From the IMG/VR virus record IMGVR_UViG_3300034103_001610, positions 1-24,704 of that record: a stretch of DNA of 24,704 bases; one strand, written 5' to 3'. This document shows, in pieces, positions 1 to 3,956 of this stretch. Below the pieces are notes generated by a model. The model worked only from the letters and a program-made list of their open reading frames with translations. It did not search any database and had not been told where the DNA came from. The stretch is from a virus. Position numbers and translations under genes: made by a program. Numbering within the stretch: position 1 is the first letter of the stretch; each line of letters opens with the position of its first letter.

Positions 1-12
1 TTACTCCATCAT

Positions 13-84
13 CCTCTGGTAGTCTATTGGTAAGGACAGGCAGACAATGCACTTGGAAACTAGGTTCGATTCCTAGACAGAGGA
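13..84 (+). tRNA. tRNA-like locus with abnormal anticodon arm (identity undetermined)
   Basis: The acceptor arms (13-18 with 78-83), a 4-bp D stem (22-25 with 34-37, loop containing GG) and a 5-bp T arm (60-64 with 72-76, loop TTCGATT) are all present, and the total length is that of a normal tRNA. The anticodon arm fails. With canonical spacing, positions 39-43 and 51-55 form no Watson-Crick pairs and position 33 is C rather than T, so no anticodon can be read. The seventh acceptor pair is G-A in the strict register; a register starting at 12 pairs fully but leaves one extra base after the T arm. It may be a decayed tRNA, a tRNA with a mutated arm, or a tRNA-like RNA with another role. Confidence 0.5.
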
Positions 85-88
85 ACAA

Positions 89-170
89 GTCGATGTGGCG
101 GAATTGGTAGACGCGCTGGGTTTAGGTTCCAGTAGATTAATCTGTGAAGGTTCAAGTCCTTTCATCGACA
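89..170 (+). tRNA. tRNA-Leu (UAG)
   Basis: A 7-bp acceptor stem (89-95 with 163-169) closes the cloverleaf. The anticodon stem 116-120 pairs with 128-132 around a 7-nt loop with anticodon TAG at 123-125. A long variable arm precedes the T arm with loop TTCAAGT, as expected of a class II leucine tRNA. CCA is not encoded, so maturation needs the CCA-adding enzyme of the host. Confidence 0.95.
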
Positions 171-171
171 C

Positions 172-200
172 TTGACAATCAAACTAAAATAGTTTATGAT
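172..200 (+). promoter_or_regulatory. sigma70-type promoter ahead of tRNA-Gly
   Basis: TTGACA at 172-177 and TATGAT at 195-200 are separated by 17 nt. This is an exact -35 and a 5/6 -10. The predicted start near 207 lies a few bases before tRNA-Gly at 210, so the promoter probably drives the Gly, Asn and Val tRNAs with host RNA polymerase early in infection. Confidence 0.75.
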
Positions 201-209
201 TGTCTACAT

Positions 210-281
210 GCGGAGTTAGTTCAGCGGTAGAACGCTATCCTTCCAAGTTAGATGTCGTCGGTTCGATTCCGATACTCCGCT
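210..281 (+). tRNA. tRNA-Gly (UCC)
   Basis: The acceptor GCGGAGT (210-216) pairs with 274-280. The D stem GTTC/GAAC is perfect. The anticodon loop CTTCCAA gives TCC, although one of the five stem pairs is T-T. The T loop is TTCGATT. The discriminator is T, common in glycine tRNAs, and CCA is not encoded. Confidence 0.93.
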
Positions 282-306
282 CTGAACCTTTTGGTTCTAA
301 ATTTAT

Positions 307-379
307 TGCCCTATAGCTCAATTGGCAGAGCACGGAGCTGTTAACTCTGGGGTTCTTGGTTCGAGTCCAAGTGGGGCAG
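307..379 (+). tRNA. tRNA-Asn (GUU)
   Basis: The acceptor stem 307-313 pairs with 372-378. The D stem is GCTC/GAGC, the anticodon stem CGGAG/CTCTG encloses the loop CTGTTAA (anticodon GTT), and the T arm CTTGG/CCAAG has loop TTCGAGT. The discriminator is G, and CCA is not encoded. Confidence 0.94.
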
Positions 380-466
380 TTGGAAGTGATCCTGCGATAA
401 CCTCAAGAGCTCTCCTTCCAACTAAAACCTAGAATATTTCTAGGTCAGGGGGATGGCCTCCCCTGT
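379..466 (+). other. Structured spacer: three successive hairpins between tRNA-Asn and tRNA-Val
   Basis: Three hairpins fill this 90-nt spacer. GTTGGAAG (379-386) pairs with CTTCCAAC (415-422). ACCTAGAA (427-434) pairs with TTCTAGGT (438-445) around a 3-nt loop. CAGGGG (446-451) pairs with CCCCTG (460-465). The last is followed only by TTT, so it is a poor terminator. They may separate or process the tRNA precursor, or form a small RNA. I recognise no known family. Confidence 0.5.
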
Positions 467-469
467 TTC

Positions 470-541
470 GGGCGATTAACTCAGCGGTAGAGTGCCTCCT
501 TTACACGGAGTAGGTCGGCGGTTCGAATCCGTCATCGCCCA
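470..541 (+). tRNA. tRNA-Val (UAC)
   Basis: The acceptor GGGCGAT (470-476) pairs with 534-540. The anticodon stem CTCC/GGAG holds the loop TTTACAC with anticodon TAC. The T arm has loop TTCGAAT. The discriminator is A, and CCA is not encoded. It ends 28 nt before the Dps gene. Confidence 0.95.
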
Positions 542-545
542 CTTG

Positions 546-553
546 ATAAATAA
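546..553 (+). promoter_or_regulatory. Possible T4-type late promoter ahead of dps
   Basis: GATAAATA lies 17 nt before the Dps start codon and differs from the T4 late -10 (TATAAATA) at the first base. A second overlapping AATAAATA follows. In AT-rich DNA this could be chance, but the distance suits a late promoter. Confidence 0.35.
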
Positions 554-569
554 ATACAAAAAGAGTATA

Positions 570-1004
570 ATGGAAAAACTGTTTAAACTCTTAAGTGATG
601 CTCAGTCATCACTTTTTGTTTTATTTCATAAAACTTGGGCATTTCATTGGAATGTAGTTGGTGAAGATTTCACGCAACTTCATCAACTCTTTGGTGGACA
701 GTATGAAACTATGTTTGAAGAGATTGACAGACTCTCTGAGCATATGAGATACTTAAATGTAAAACCATTAAGTTCTCTATCAAGAATGCTTGAGGTTACT
801 CAGATTAAAGAAGCAGCAAGTTCAACTGGAGCAAAAGAAATGCTTCAAGAACTTCTAGATAATAACACCAAGTTTTGTGAATTAATGGCAGAGATTTCAG
901 AAGAATCGGAAACACAAAAGCAATATGCAACTGCTAATCTGGTTCAAGACTTGATGGAATCTCATGGCAAATTTGTTTGGATGTTAAGATCTCATTTACA
1001 ATGA
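570..1004 (+). CDS. Dps-like ferritin (DNA protection / iron storage)
   Basis: This 144-residue protein belongs to the Dps family, which oxidises Fe(II) with hydrogen peroxide and stores iron in a 12-subunit shell, protecting DNA. The inter-subunit ferroxidase ligands are in place with the spacing of E. coli Dps: H26 (in AFHWNV), H38 (in QLHQLF), D53 and E57. The N-terminal tail is very short and not lysine-rich, so direct DNA binding is doubtful. An upstream in-frame ATG at 492 lies inside tRNA-Val, so I chose the ATG at 570, preceded by a weak AAGAG. A possible late promoter sits at 546. The inferred role is control of iron and peroxide during infection of a photosynthetic host, in line with the peroxiredoxin further right. 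Confidence 0.85.
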   Translation: MEKLFKLLSDAQSSLFVLFHKTWAFHWNVVGEDFTQLHQLFGGQYETMFEEIDRLSEHMRYLNVKPLSSLSRMLEVTQIKEAASSTGAKEMLQELLDNNTKFCELMAEISEESETQKQYATANLVQDLMESHGKFVWMLRSHLQ

Positions 1005-1019
1005 GTAGGATGAAAGGCA

Positions 1020-1271
1020 ATGATTTCAATAAGATGCAAAGATTGTAATAAAGAATTAGCAGGACACCTAACTAAAACAGTAACCTGTGGTTGTCCAAAT
1101 ATGGCAACAATTCGTGGAGATAAGATTTCAGCTGTTGACTTATCTCGCATTATTATGCTAAACTCTTTAAAAGAAAATCAAAACAAAAGTGTGCTTACTT
1201 CTCAAGATATTGCTTGGCAAGAGGCACGTCGTCAACGTAAAGTAAGACGACTTGATTTTGAAGTCCGTTAA
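1020..1271 (+). CDS. Small cysteine-rich protein, possible zinc ribbon
   Basis: This 83-residue protein has CKDC at residues 6-9 and CGC at 23-25, a spacing that could bind one zinc ion. The rest is helical and basic, ending in an arginine/lysine-rich stretch (QEARRQRKVRR). Such a layout fits a nucleic-acid-binding accessory protein, but I do not recognise the family. It starts 15 nt after dps with a good ribosome site (GAAAGG), so the two genes are probably co-transcribed. The next feature, tRNA-Ser, starts 12 nt after its stop. Confidence 0.75.
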   Translation: MISIRCKDCNKELAGHLTKTVTCGCPNMATIRGDKISAVDLSRIIMLNSLKENQNKSVLTSQDIAWQEARRQRKVRRLDFEVR

Positions 1272-1283
1272 GGACTTAAACTT

Positions 1284-1369
1284 GGAAGATTGGCCGAGTG
1301 GTTGATGGCGATAGTCTTGAAAACTATTAACGTTAATAGCGTTCCAGGGTTCGAATCCCTGATCTTCCT
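1284..1369 (+). tRNA. tRNA-Ser (UGA)
   Basis: The acceptor GGAAGAT (1284-1290) pairs with ATCTTCC (1362-1368). The anticodon stem ATAGT/ACTAT holds the loop CTTGAAA with anticodon TGA. A long variable arm and a T arm CAGGG/CCCTG follow. The discriminator is T, whereas bacterial serine tRNAs usually have G, which is worth noting for charging by the host enzyme. Confidence 0.93.
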
Positions 1370-1442
1370 TTAAGATAAGTTACAAATTTAACAATTCCTT
1401 CAACAGTGTTTCAATATGAACACAAAAGTTGATTTTTAAATT

Positions 1443-1472
1443 CCTGTGATTAGTATATAGTAGTATCACAGG
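1443..1472 (+). promoter_or_regulatory. Inverted-repeat operator candidate over a TATA-rich centre
   Basis: CCTGTGAT (1443-1450) and ATCACAGG (1465-1472) are a perfect 8-bp inverted repeat with a 14-nt centre that contains TATAGT (1456-1461), a 5/6 match to a -10 box. No convincing -35 is seen; TTGATT at 1429 is badly spaced. It ends 9 nt before the start codon at 1482. It could be an operator across a promoter or an mRNA hairpin in the leader. Confidence 0.4.
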
Positions 1473-1481
1473 GATAAACCT

Positions 1482-1631
1482 ATGGATCAGCACACCTATG
1501 AAAATTGGGTGAAGATCAAGGCAACTTTTGAAGCCTCTGGCAACACCAATAATATGTTTTATTATAGAGCATGTGAAATTGTGAAGACTAAAAAAGATCC
1601 TCTCGCAAAATTTCTTGGAGACGAGAAATGA
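1482..1631 (+). CDS. Small hypothetical protein (49 aa)
   Basis: This short soluble protein starts with MDQHTYENW and has no recognisable domain. Its reading frame is supported by position: it begins just after an inverted-repeat promoter region and its TGA overlaps the next start codon (ATGA at 1628-1631). It is the first gene of a chain of overlapping small genes that runs to 2476. Function unknown. Confidence 0.55.
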   Translation: MDQHTYENWVKIKATFEASGNTNNMFYYRACEIVKTKKDPLAKFLGDEK

Positions 1632-1831
1632 TGCACGAACAAGAAGAGTTTATTACACGTTCTGAAGTTCAGGAGATGATTGATGCTGCTATACGACGAC
1701 ACAACCGTAATGCTTCTATCATTAGTATGTGCGTCGGTTGGGTGGTTCTTGCTTTATTTGCTGAGGGACTTTTGAGATTGGTTGGAGTTATTCCTCCATT
1801 GCTACCATGGCTCAAAATCACTCTGAACTAA
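1628..1831 (+). CDS. Small membrane protein (67 aa)
   Basis: The first 30 residues are charged and probably helical (EEFITRSEVQEMIDAAIRRH). A hydrophobic segment at about 33-52 (ISMCVGWVVLALFAEGLL) looks like a single transmembrane helix, followed by a short hydrophobic tail. The start overlaps the upstream stop by 4 nt and has GGAG at 1617-1620. The 3' end overlaps the next gene by 25 nt. I recognise no family. Confidence 0.65.
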   Translation: MMHEQEEFITRSEVQEMIDAAIRRHNRNASIISMCVGWVVLALFAEGLLRLVGVIPPLLPWLKITLN

Positions 1832-2097
1832 TTTTTCTAGTTCCTTGGTTTGTTCTTGTGGTGATTGCCCTAACAATGTTTGTTCAGGGTTGGATGCTAA
1901 TGAATGCTCATTATGGGTATTCAAAAAGTCCAAAAGTAAAACATCCAGAATTAAACGACGTTAAAGCAGGAGATCCTTTACTAGTGGTTAGATTCACAGA
2001 AGAAGATTTGCAAGAATTGCACCAAAGAATTCTCCAACAGAAAATGGATGAACTCTTTGAAGAACCATCAACCTATGAGGACGAAGAAGATGAGTAG
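1807..2097 (+). CDS. Membrane-anchored small protein (96 aa)
   Basis: An N-terminal transmembrane helix spans about residues 8-30 (IFLVPWFVLVVIALTMFV within it). It is followed by a soluble domain with the motif HPELNDVKAGDPLLVVRF at about 47-64 and a very acidic tail (EDEEDE). The layout suggests an inner-membrane anchor with a cytoplasmic or lumenal domain. The 25-nt overlap with the upstream gene and 8-nt overlap with the next suggest translational coupling. Function unknown; it resembles conserved hypothetical proteins of cyanophages as I remember them, which I cannot verify here. Confidence 0.7.
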   Translation: MAQNHSELIFLVPWFVLVVIALTMFVQGWMLMNAHYGYSKSPKVKHPELNDVKAGDPLLVVRFTEEDLQELHQRILQQKMDELFEEPSTYEDEEDE

Positions 2098-2179
2098 TAC
2101 AATTTTCACGGCAATGACTATTTTTGGTCTTGTTGGTTTGTTTATTATATGGGGACTCAACAATGCATATCCACAATAA
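2090..2179 (+). CDS. Tiny membrane peptide (29 aa)
   Basis: It encodes a 29-residue peptide beginning MSSTIFTAMTIFGLVG, with one predicted transmembrane helix over most of its length and a short polar C-terminus (NNAYPQ). Its start overlaps the end of the upstream gene and GAGGA at 2077-2081 serves as ribosome site. Its size and single helix recall the smallest subunits of photosynthetic complexes (PetN, PsbT type), but I see no diagnostic match. It could regulate or replace such a subunit; this is speculation. Confidence 0.5.
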   Translation: MSSTIFTAMTIFGLVGLFIIWGLNNAYPQ

Positions 2180-2363
2180 ACAAAAATACAACTTTGCCAT
2201 GTCTGCATTTGTGAGGATGCACGGTCATTCCGTTATACATAATCATGATATTAAACAGTTTTGTGTTGAATGGTCCAATGGAAATGATAGTGCTCCTTTA
2301 AAGGGGCTTGACGAAGTGGATCAATACATGTATTATGAATACAAGCACTGGAGGGGTAGATGA
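2163..2363 (+). CDS. Small hypothetical protein (66 aa)
   Basis: A small soluble protein rich in histidine and aromatic residues (MHGHSVIHNHDIKQF, then DQYMYYEYKHWRGR at the end). I chose the ATG at 2163, which has GGGG about 8 nt upstream; ATG 2199 is an alternative, and a longer frame from 2124 would bury the upstream peptide gene. It overlaps the upstream 29-residue gene by 17 nt and the next by 4 nt (ATGA). Function unknown. Confidence 0.55.
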   Translation: MHIHNKQKYNFAMSAFVRMHGHSVIHNHDIKQFCVEWSNGNDSAPLKGLDEVDQYMYYEYKHWRGR

Positions 2364-2476
2364 TCTTTCATCTAGTTGAGACACTGGCAGCAAGTCCTTT
2401 CTTTCTTTTTCTTTGTGGAGTGGGGTTGACAATCGTTCCTTTTGCTGGTATTATGTATATACATAGAGATAAGTAA
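2360..2476 (+). CDS. Tiny membrane peptide (38 aa)
   Basis: It encodes 38 residues, with a hydrophobic helix at about 13-33 (PFFLFLCGVGLTIV, then FAGIMY) and a charged end HRDK. The start overlaps the upstream stop as ATGA. The stop TAA ends at 2476, directly abutting tRNA-Pro, and the promoter of that tRNA lies inside this gene. I recognise no family. Confidence 0.45.
   Translation: MIFHLVETLAASPFFLFLCGVGLTIVPFAGIMYIHRDK
2426..2454 (+). promoter_or_regulatory. sigma70-type promoter for tRNA-Pro, inside a small gene
   Basis: TTGACA (2426-2431) and TATTAT (2449-2454) are spaced by 17 nt, an exact -35 and a 5/6 -10. Transcription would start near 2461, 16 nt before tRNA-Pro. The element is embedded in the coding sequence of the 38-residue membrane peptide. 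Confidence 0.7.
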
Positions 2477-2552
2477 CGGAGTATCGCCTAACTTGGTCAT
2501 GGCACCTGCTTTGGGAGCAGGAATAATTTCGGTTCAAATCCGAATACTCCGA
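2477..2552 (+). tRNA. tRNA-Pro (UGG)
   Basis: The acceptor CGGAGTA (2477-2483) pairs with TACTCCG (2545-2551). The anticodon stem CCTGC/GCAGG holds the loop TTTGGGA with anticodon TGG. The T arm TTCGG/CCGAA has loop TTCAAAT. The discriminator is A, and CCA is not encoded. Confidence 0.95.
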
Positions 2553-2566
2553 TTCATAATCACTTT

Positions 2567-2797
2567 ATGAAAATGTATCCAGAACTTTCAGATCTCCAAA
2601 GATTTACAGTAGAAGAGTTTCAAGCAGATTTTGACAACTTAATACAAAGAGTAGAGAATGGTGAATCTTTTATTATTACTGATGGAGAAAGAAACGCAGT
2701 GATAGTTCCATACAATGAAACCATAAACTTTGAAATAGAATCTCGTGTGAGTGACGAACTGATACGCATTCATACCGATCACGAAGAAGGTTCGTGA
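2567..2797 (+). CDS. Phd/YefM-like antitoxin without a partner toxin
   Basis: This 76-residue protein matches the Phd/YefM fold: an N-terminal part where a beta strand leads into a helix (RFTVEEFQADFDNLIQRVEN, about 12-31), then a strand pair with the characteristic sense GESFIITDGERNAVIVPY at 32-49, then an acidic C-terminal tail. Members of this family bind DNA as dimers and neutralise toxins such as Doc or YoeB through the C-terminus. No toxin gene adjoins it; tRNA genes flank it on both sides. It may counter a host toxin or act as a regulator only. Start at 2567 (ATG), with a second in-frame ATG at 2573. Confidence 0.7.
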   Translation: MKMYPELSDLQRFTVEEFQADFDNLIQRVENGESFIITDGERNAVIVPYNETINFEIESRVSDELIRIHTDHEEGS

Positions 2798-2804
2798 TTT
2801 TATT

Positions 2805-2876
2805 GGGAGTATAGCTTAATGGTTAGAGCGGGCTCCTTATAAGGGCTTAGTCTGGGTTCAACTCCCAGTATTCCCA
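2805..2876 (+). tRNA. tRNA-Ile (UAU)
   Basis: The acceptor GGGAGTA (2805-2811) pairs with TATTCCC (2869-2875) with one G-T pair. The anticodon stem GGCTC/GGGCT holds the loop CTTATAA with anticodon TAT, read as Ile for AUA. The T arm is CTGGG/CCCAG. AUA is used in the AT-rich glycan genes, so a tRNA that reads it directly makes sense. CCA is not encoded. Confidence 0.9.
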
Positions 2877-2880
2877 TCAT

Positions 2881-2954
2881 GCAGGTTTAGCTCTCTGGTT
2901 GAAAGCACCGAACTCATAATTCGGCTAAGGTGGGTTCGATCCCCACAACCTGCA
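2881..2954 (+). tRNA. tRNA with CAU anticodon (Met, or Ile2 if lysidinylated)
   Basis: The acceptor GCAGGTT (2881-2887) pairs with AACCTGC (2947-2953). The anticodon stem CCGAA/TTCGG holds the loop CTCATAA, and the T arm GTGGG/CCCAC has loop TTCGATC. The first acceptor pair is G-C, so it is not a typical initiator. CAT could mean elongator Met, or Ile reading AUA after lysidine modification. Acceptor and anticodon alone do not settle it for me. Confidence 0.92.
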
Positions 2955-2979
2955 TAGGACAGAAACAACACTGTCCACC

Positions 2980-3008
2980 TTGACTTCTCCAAGTCAAACC
3001 CTTATAAT
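2980..3008 (+). promoter_or_regulatory. sigma70-type promoter for genes at 3031-3757
   Basis: TTGACT (2980-2985) and TATAAT (3003-3008) are spaced by 17 nt. The predicted start near 3015 gives a leader of about 16 nt before the ATG at 3031, which argues against an in-frame upstream start at 2980 inside this promoter. Confidence 0.8.
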
Positions 3009-3030
3009 ACTAAGGTCAACATTCAAAACA

Positions 3031-3246
3031 ATGACTCTTACAGCAAAATTCAAGAAAGACGTTTCCACTCTTCGTGGCGCAGCAAACGGTGAATTCTACC
3101 TTGATGTAAAGAATCCGAAACTCTACAAAAAGGTTCGTCGCTTTTACGAAAACGAAGGTGTAGTATTTTCTGGTGATCCTCTGGATGATTATGAAATGCT
3201 TATGGAATATGTTCTTGCTGATCTCGAATCTGTTGAGGTTGCATGA
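3031..3246 (+). CDS. Small hypothetical protein (71 aa)
   Basis: A small charged protein (starts MTLTAKFKKD; contains KNPKLYKKVRRFYENEGVVF at about 28-47, then an acidic end). A longer frame from 2980 would overlap a consensus promoter, so the ATG at 3031 is preferred. The stop TGA overlaps the next ATG by 4 nt. I recognise no domain. Its position right behind a strong host-type promoter suggests early expression and perhaps a host-takeover role, which is inference. Confidence 0.7.
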   Translation: MTLTAKFKKDVSTLRGAANGEFYLDVKNPKLYKKVRRFYENEGVVFSGDPLDDYEMLMEYVLADLESVEVA

Positions 3247-3482
3247 AAACTAAAGTTCTTCTTGAACGTGAAGGATACCGATTCGTTGAAGCAGGTATCC
3301 TAGAAATAAACGGTAAACCTGATTATCGTATGCAAAAACAGAACGAATACACTAAACGCTGGAATGACATTTATCTTTTTGATAATGTTCTACAATGTTC
3401 TACTGCAATGGAGGATATTGAGTATGCGAAATGGTTAGATCCAGATCGTGTTCCTTGTTATGTAAAAGATGATGATGAGTAA
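3243..3482 (+). CDS. Small acidic hypothetical protein (79 aa)
   Basis: The protein starts MKTKVLLEREGYRFVEAG and ends in an acidic tail (VKDDDE). It contains several aromatic residues and an NDIYLF segment but no known motif. It is coupled to the upstream gene through ATGA, so both are expressed from the promoter at 2980. Function unknown. Confidence 0.7.
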   Translation: MKTKVLLEREGYRFVEAGILEINGKPDYRMQKQNEYTKRWNDIYLFDNVLQCSTAMEDIEYAKWLDPDRVPCYVKDDDE

Positions 3483-3529
3483 ATAGACACGGATGGTCTA
3501 TAACAGCACTGGTCGGGAGCAAACCCCTT

Positions 3530-3757
3530 ATGTCTAAATCTGATTTACTTCGGTGGATTGGAAACATTCTTCTTATAATTGGTTATCAAACTATGTTATG
3601 GGGAGAATTTAAGTATGGTTTGATGATAAAAATTATTGGGGGATTACTCACAATACCTTTTGCCATTAAACTTAAACTTTGGGATGTGCTATTCTTATGT
3701 GCATTCTTTGGTATTTCCGAGATATCAAAGTTAACCCAACTTTTCTTAGTTTCTTAA
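3530..3757 (+). CDS. Small integral membrane protein (75 aa)
   Basis: Hydrophobic stretches at about 8-24 (RWIGNILLIIGYQTMLWG), 30-47 (LMIKIIGGLLTIPFAIKL) and 51-73 suggest two or three transmembrane helices. A GGGAG ribosome site lies 11 nt upstream. The stop codon falls in the loop of the first of three hairpin repeats that make up the 3' untranslated region. No family recognised; the composition suggests an inner-membrane protein. Confidence 0.7.
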   Translation: MSKSDLLRWIGNILLIIGYQTMLWGEFKYGLMIKIIGGLLTIPFAIKLKLWDVLFLCAFFGISEISKLTQLFLVS

Positions 3758-3890
3758 AACTAAGTGGTGGAGTCAATATGACCCTATTATGAGTTTCTTG
3801 CTTCTCTCAAGAGCAAGTGGTGCGGATGGGACTCTCTCCCGCCTGGTTTCTTATTTCCAGTCAAAGAATAAGTGGCGAGCCTGAGTTACA
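3742..3890 (+). repeat. Three imperfect hairpin repeats of about 52 nt
   Basis: Three units begin with TTTCTT (3742, 3794, 3847) and contain AAGTGG or AAGTGGC after a hairpin (3762, 3815, 3871). The stems are CTTAGTTT/AAACTAAG (3745-3752, 3757-3764), CTTGCT/AGCAAG (3797-3802, 3812-3817) and CTTATT/AATAAG (3850-3855, 3867-3872). The stems differ in sequence but stay paired, which is compensatory change. Units 1 and 2 have a second small hairpin (GTCA/TGAC; GGGA/TCCC). The array lies between the stop of the membrane gene and a terminator, just upstream of the glycan operon. It is a candidate structured RNA; comparison with the wcaG RNA motif of cyanophages is warranted. Confidence 0.6.
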
Positions 3891-3892
3891 TA

Positions 3893-3921
3893 AGATGGGT
3901 TGCATAAACCCATCTTTTTTT
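3893..3921 (+). terminator. Rho-independent terminator
   Basis: AGATGGGTT (3893-3901) pairs with AACCCATCT (3907-3915) around a 5-nt loop, followed by a run of seven T. It ends the transcript of the region 1 genes and the hairpin array. Confidence 0.9.
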
Positions 3922-3928
3922 GTATAAT
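3900..3928 (+). promoter_or_regulatory. Promoter of the glycan operon, overlapping the terminator
   Basis: TTGCAT (3900-3905) and an exact TATAAT (3923-3928) are spaced by 17 nt. The -35 lies in the loop side of the terminator hairpin and the spacer contains its T run. A start near 3936 gives a leader of about 21 nt. No other promoter is evident inside the next 15 kb, so this one may serve all 18 genes. Confidence 0.7.
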
Positions 3929-3956
3929 ACATACTACAGAGATTAATCATTGATTT

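Noticed and set aside
492-569. Upstream in-frame start for the Dps gene
   Set aside because: It begins inside tRNA-Val; the ATG at 570 gives the normal N-terminus.
2124-2162. Longer start for the 66-residue gene
   Set aside because: The extension is an off-frame reading of the 29-residue membrane peptide gene.
2798-2804. Toxin partner for the Phd-like gene
   Set aside because: I looked for an adjacent open frame on either side; tRNA genes occupy both flanks, and no Doc, YoeB or RelE-like protein is present in the window.
2980-3030. Upstream in-frame start for the 71-residue gene
   Set aside because: It coincides with a consensus -35/-10 promoter whose start lies near 3015.
3742-3890. CRISPR-like array
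   Set aside because: Three units only, hairpin stems differ between units, and no cas genes are present; it reads as structured RNA repeats.
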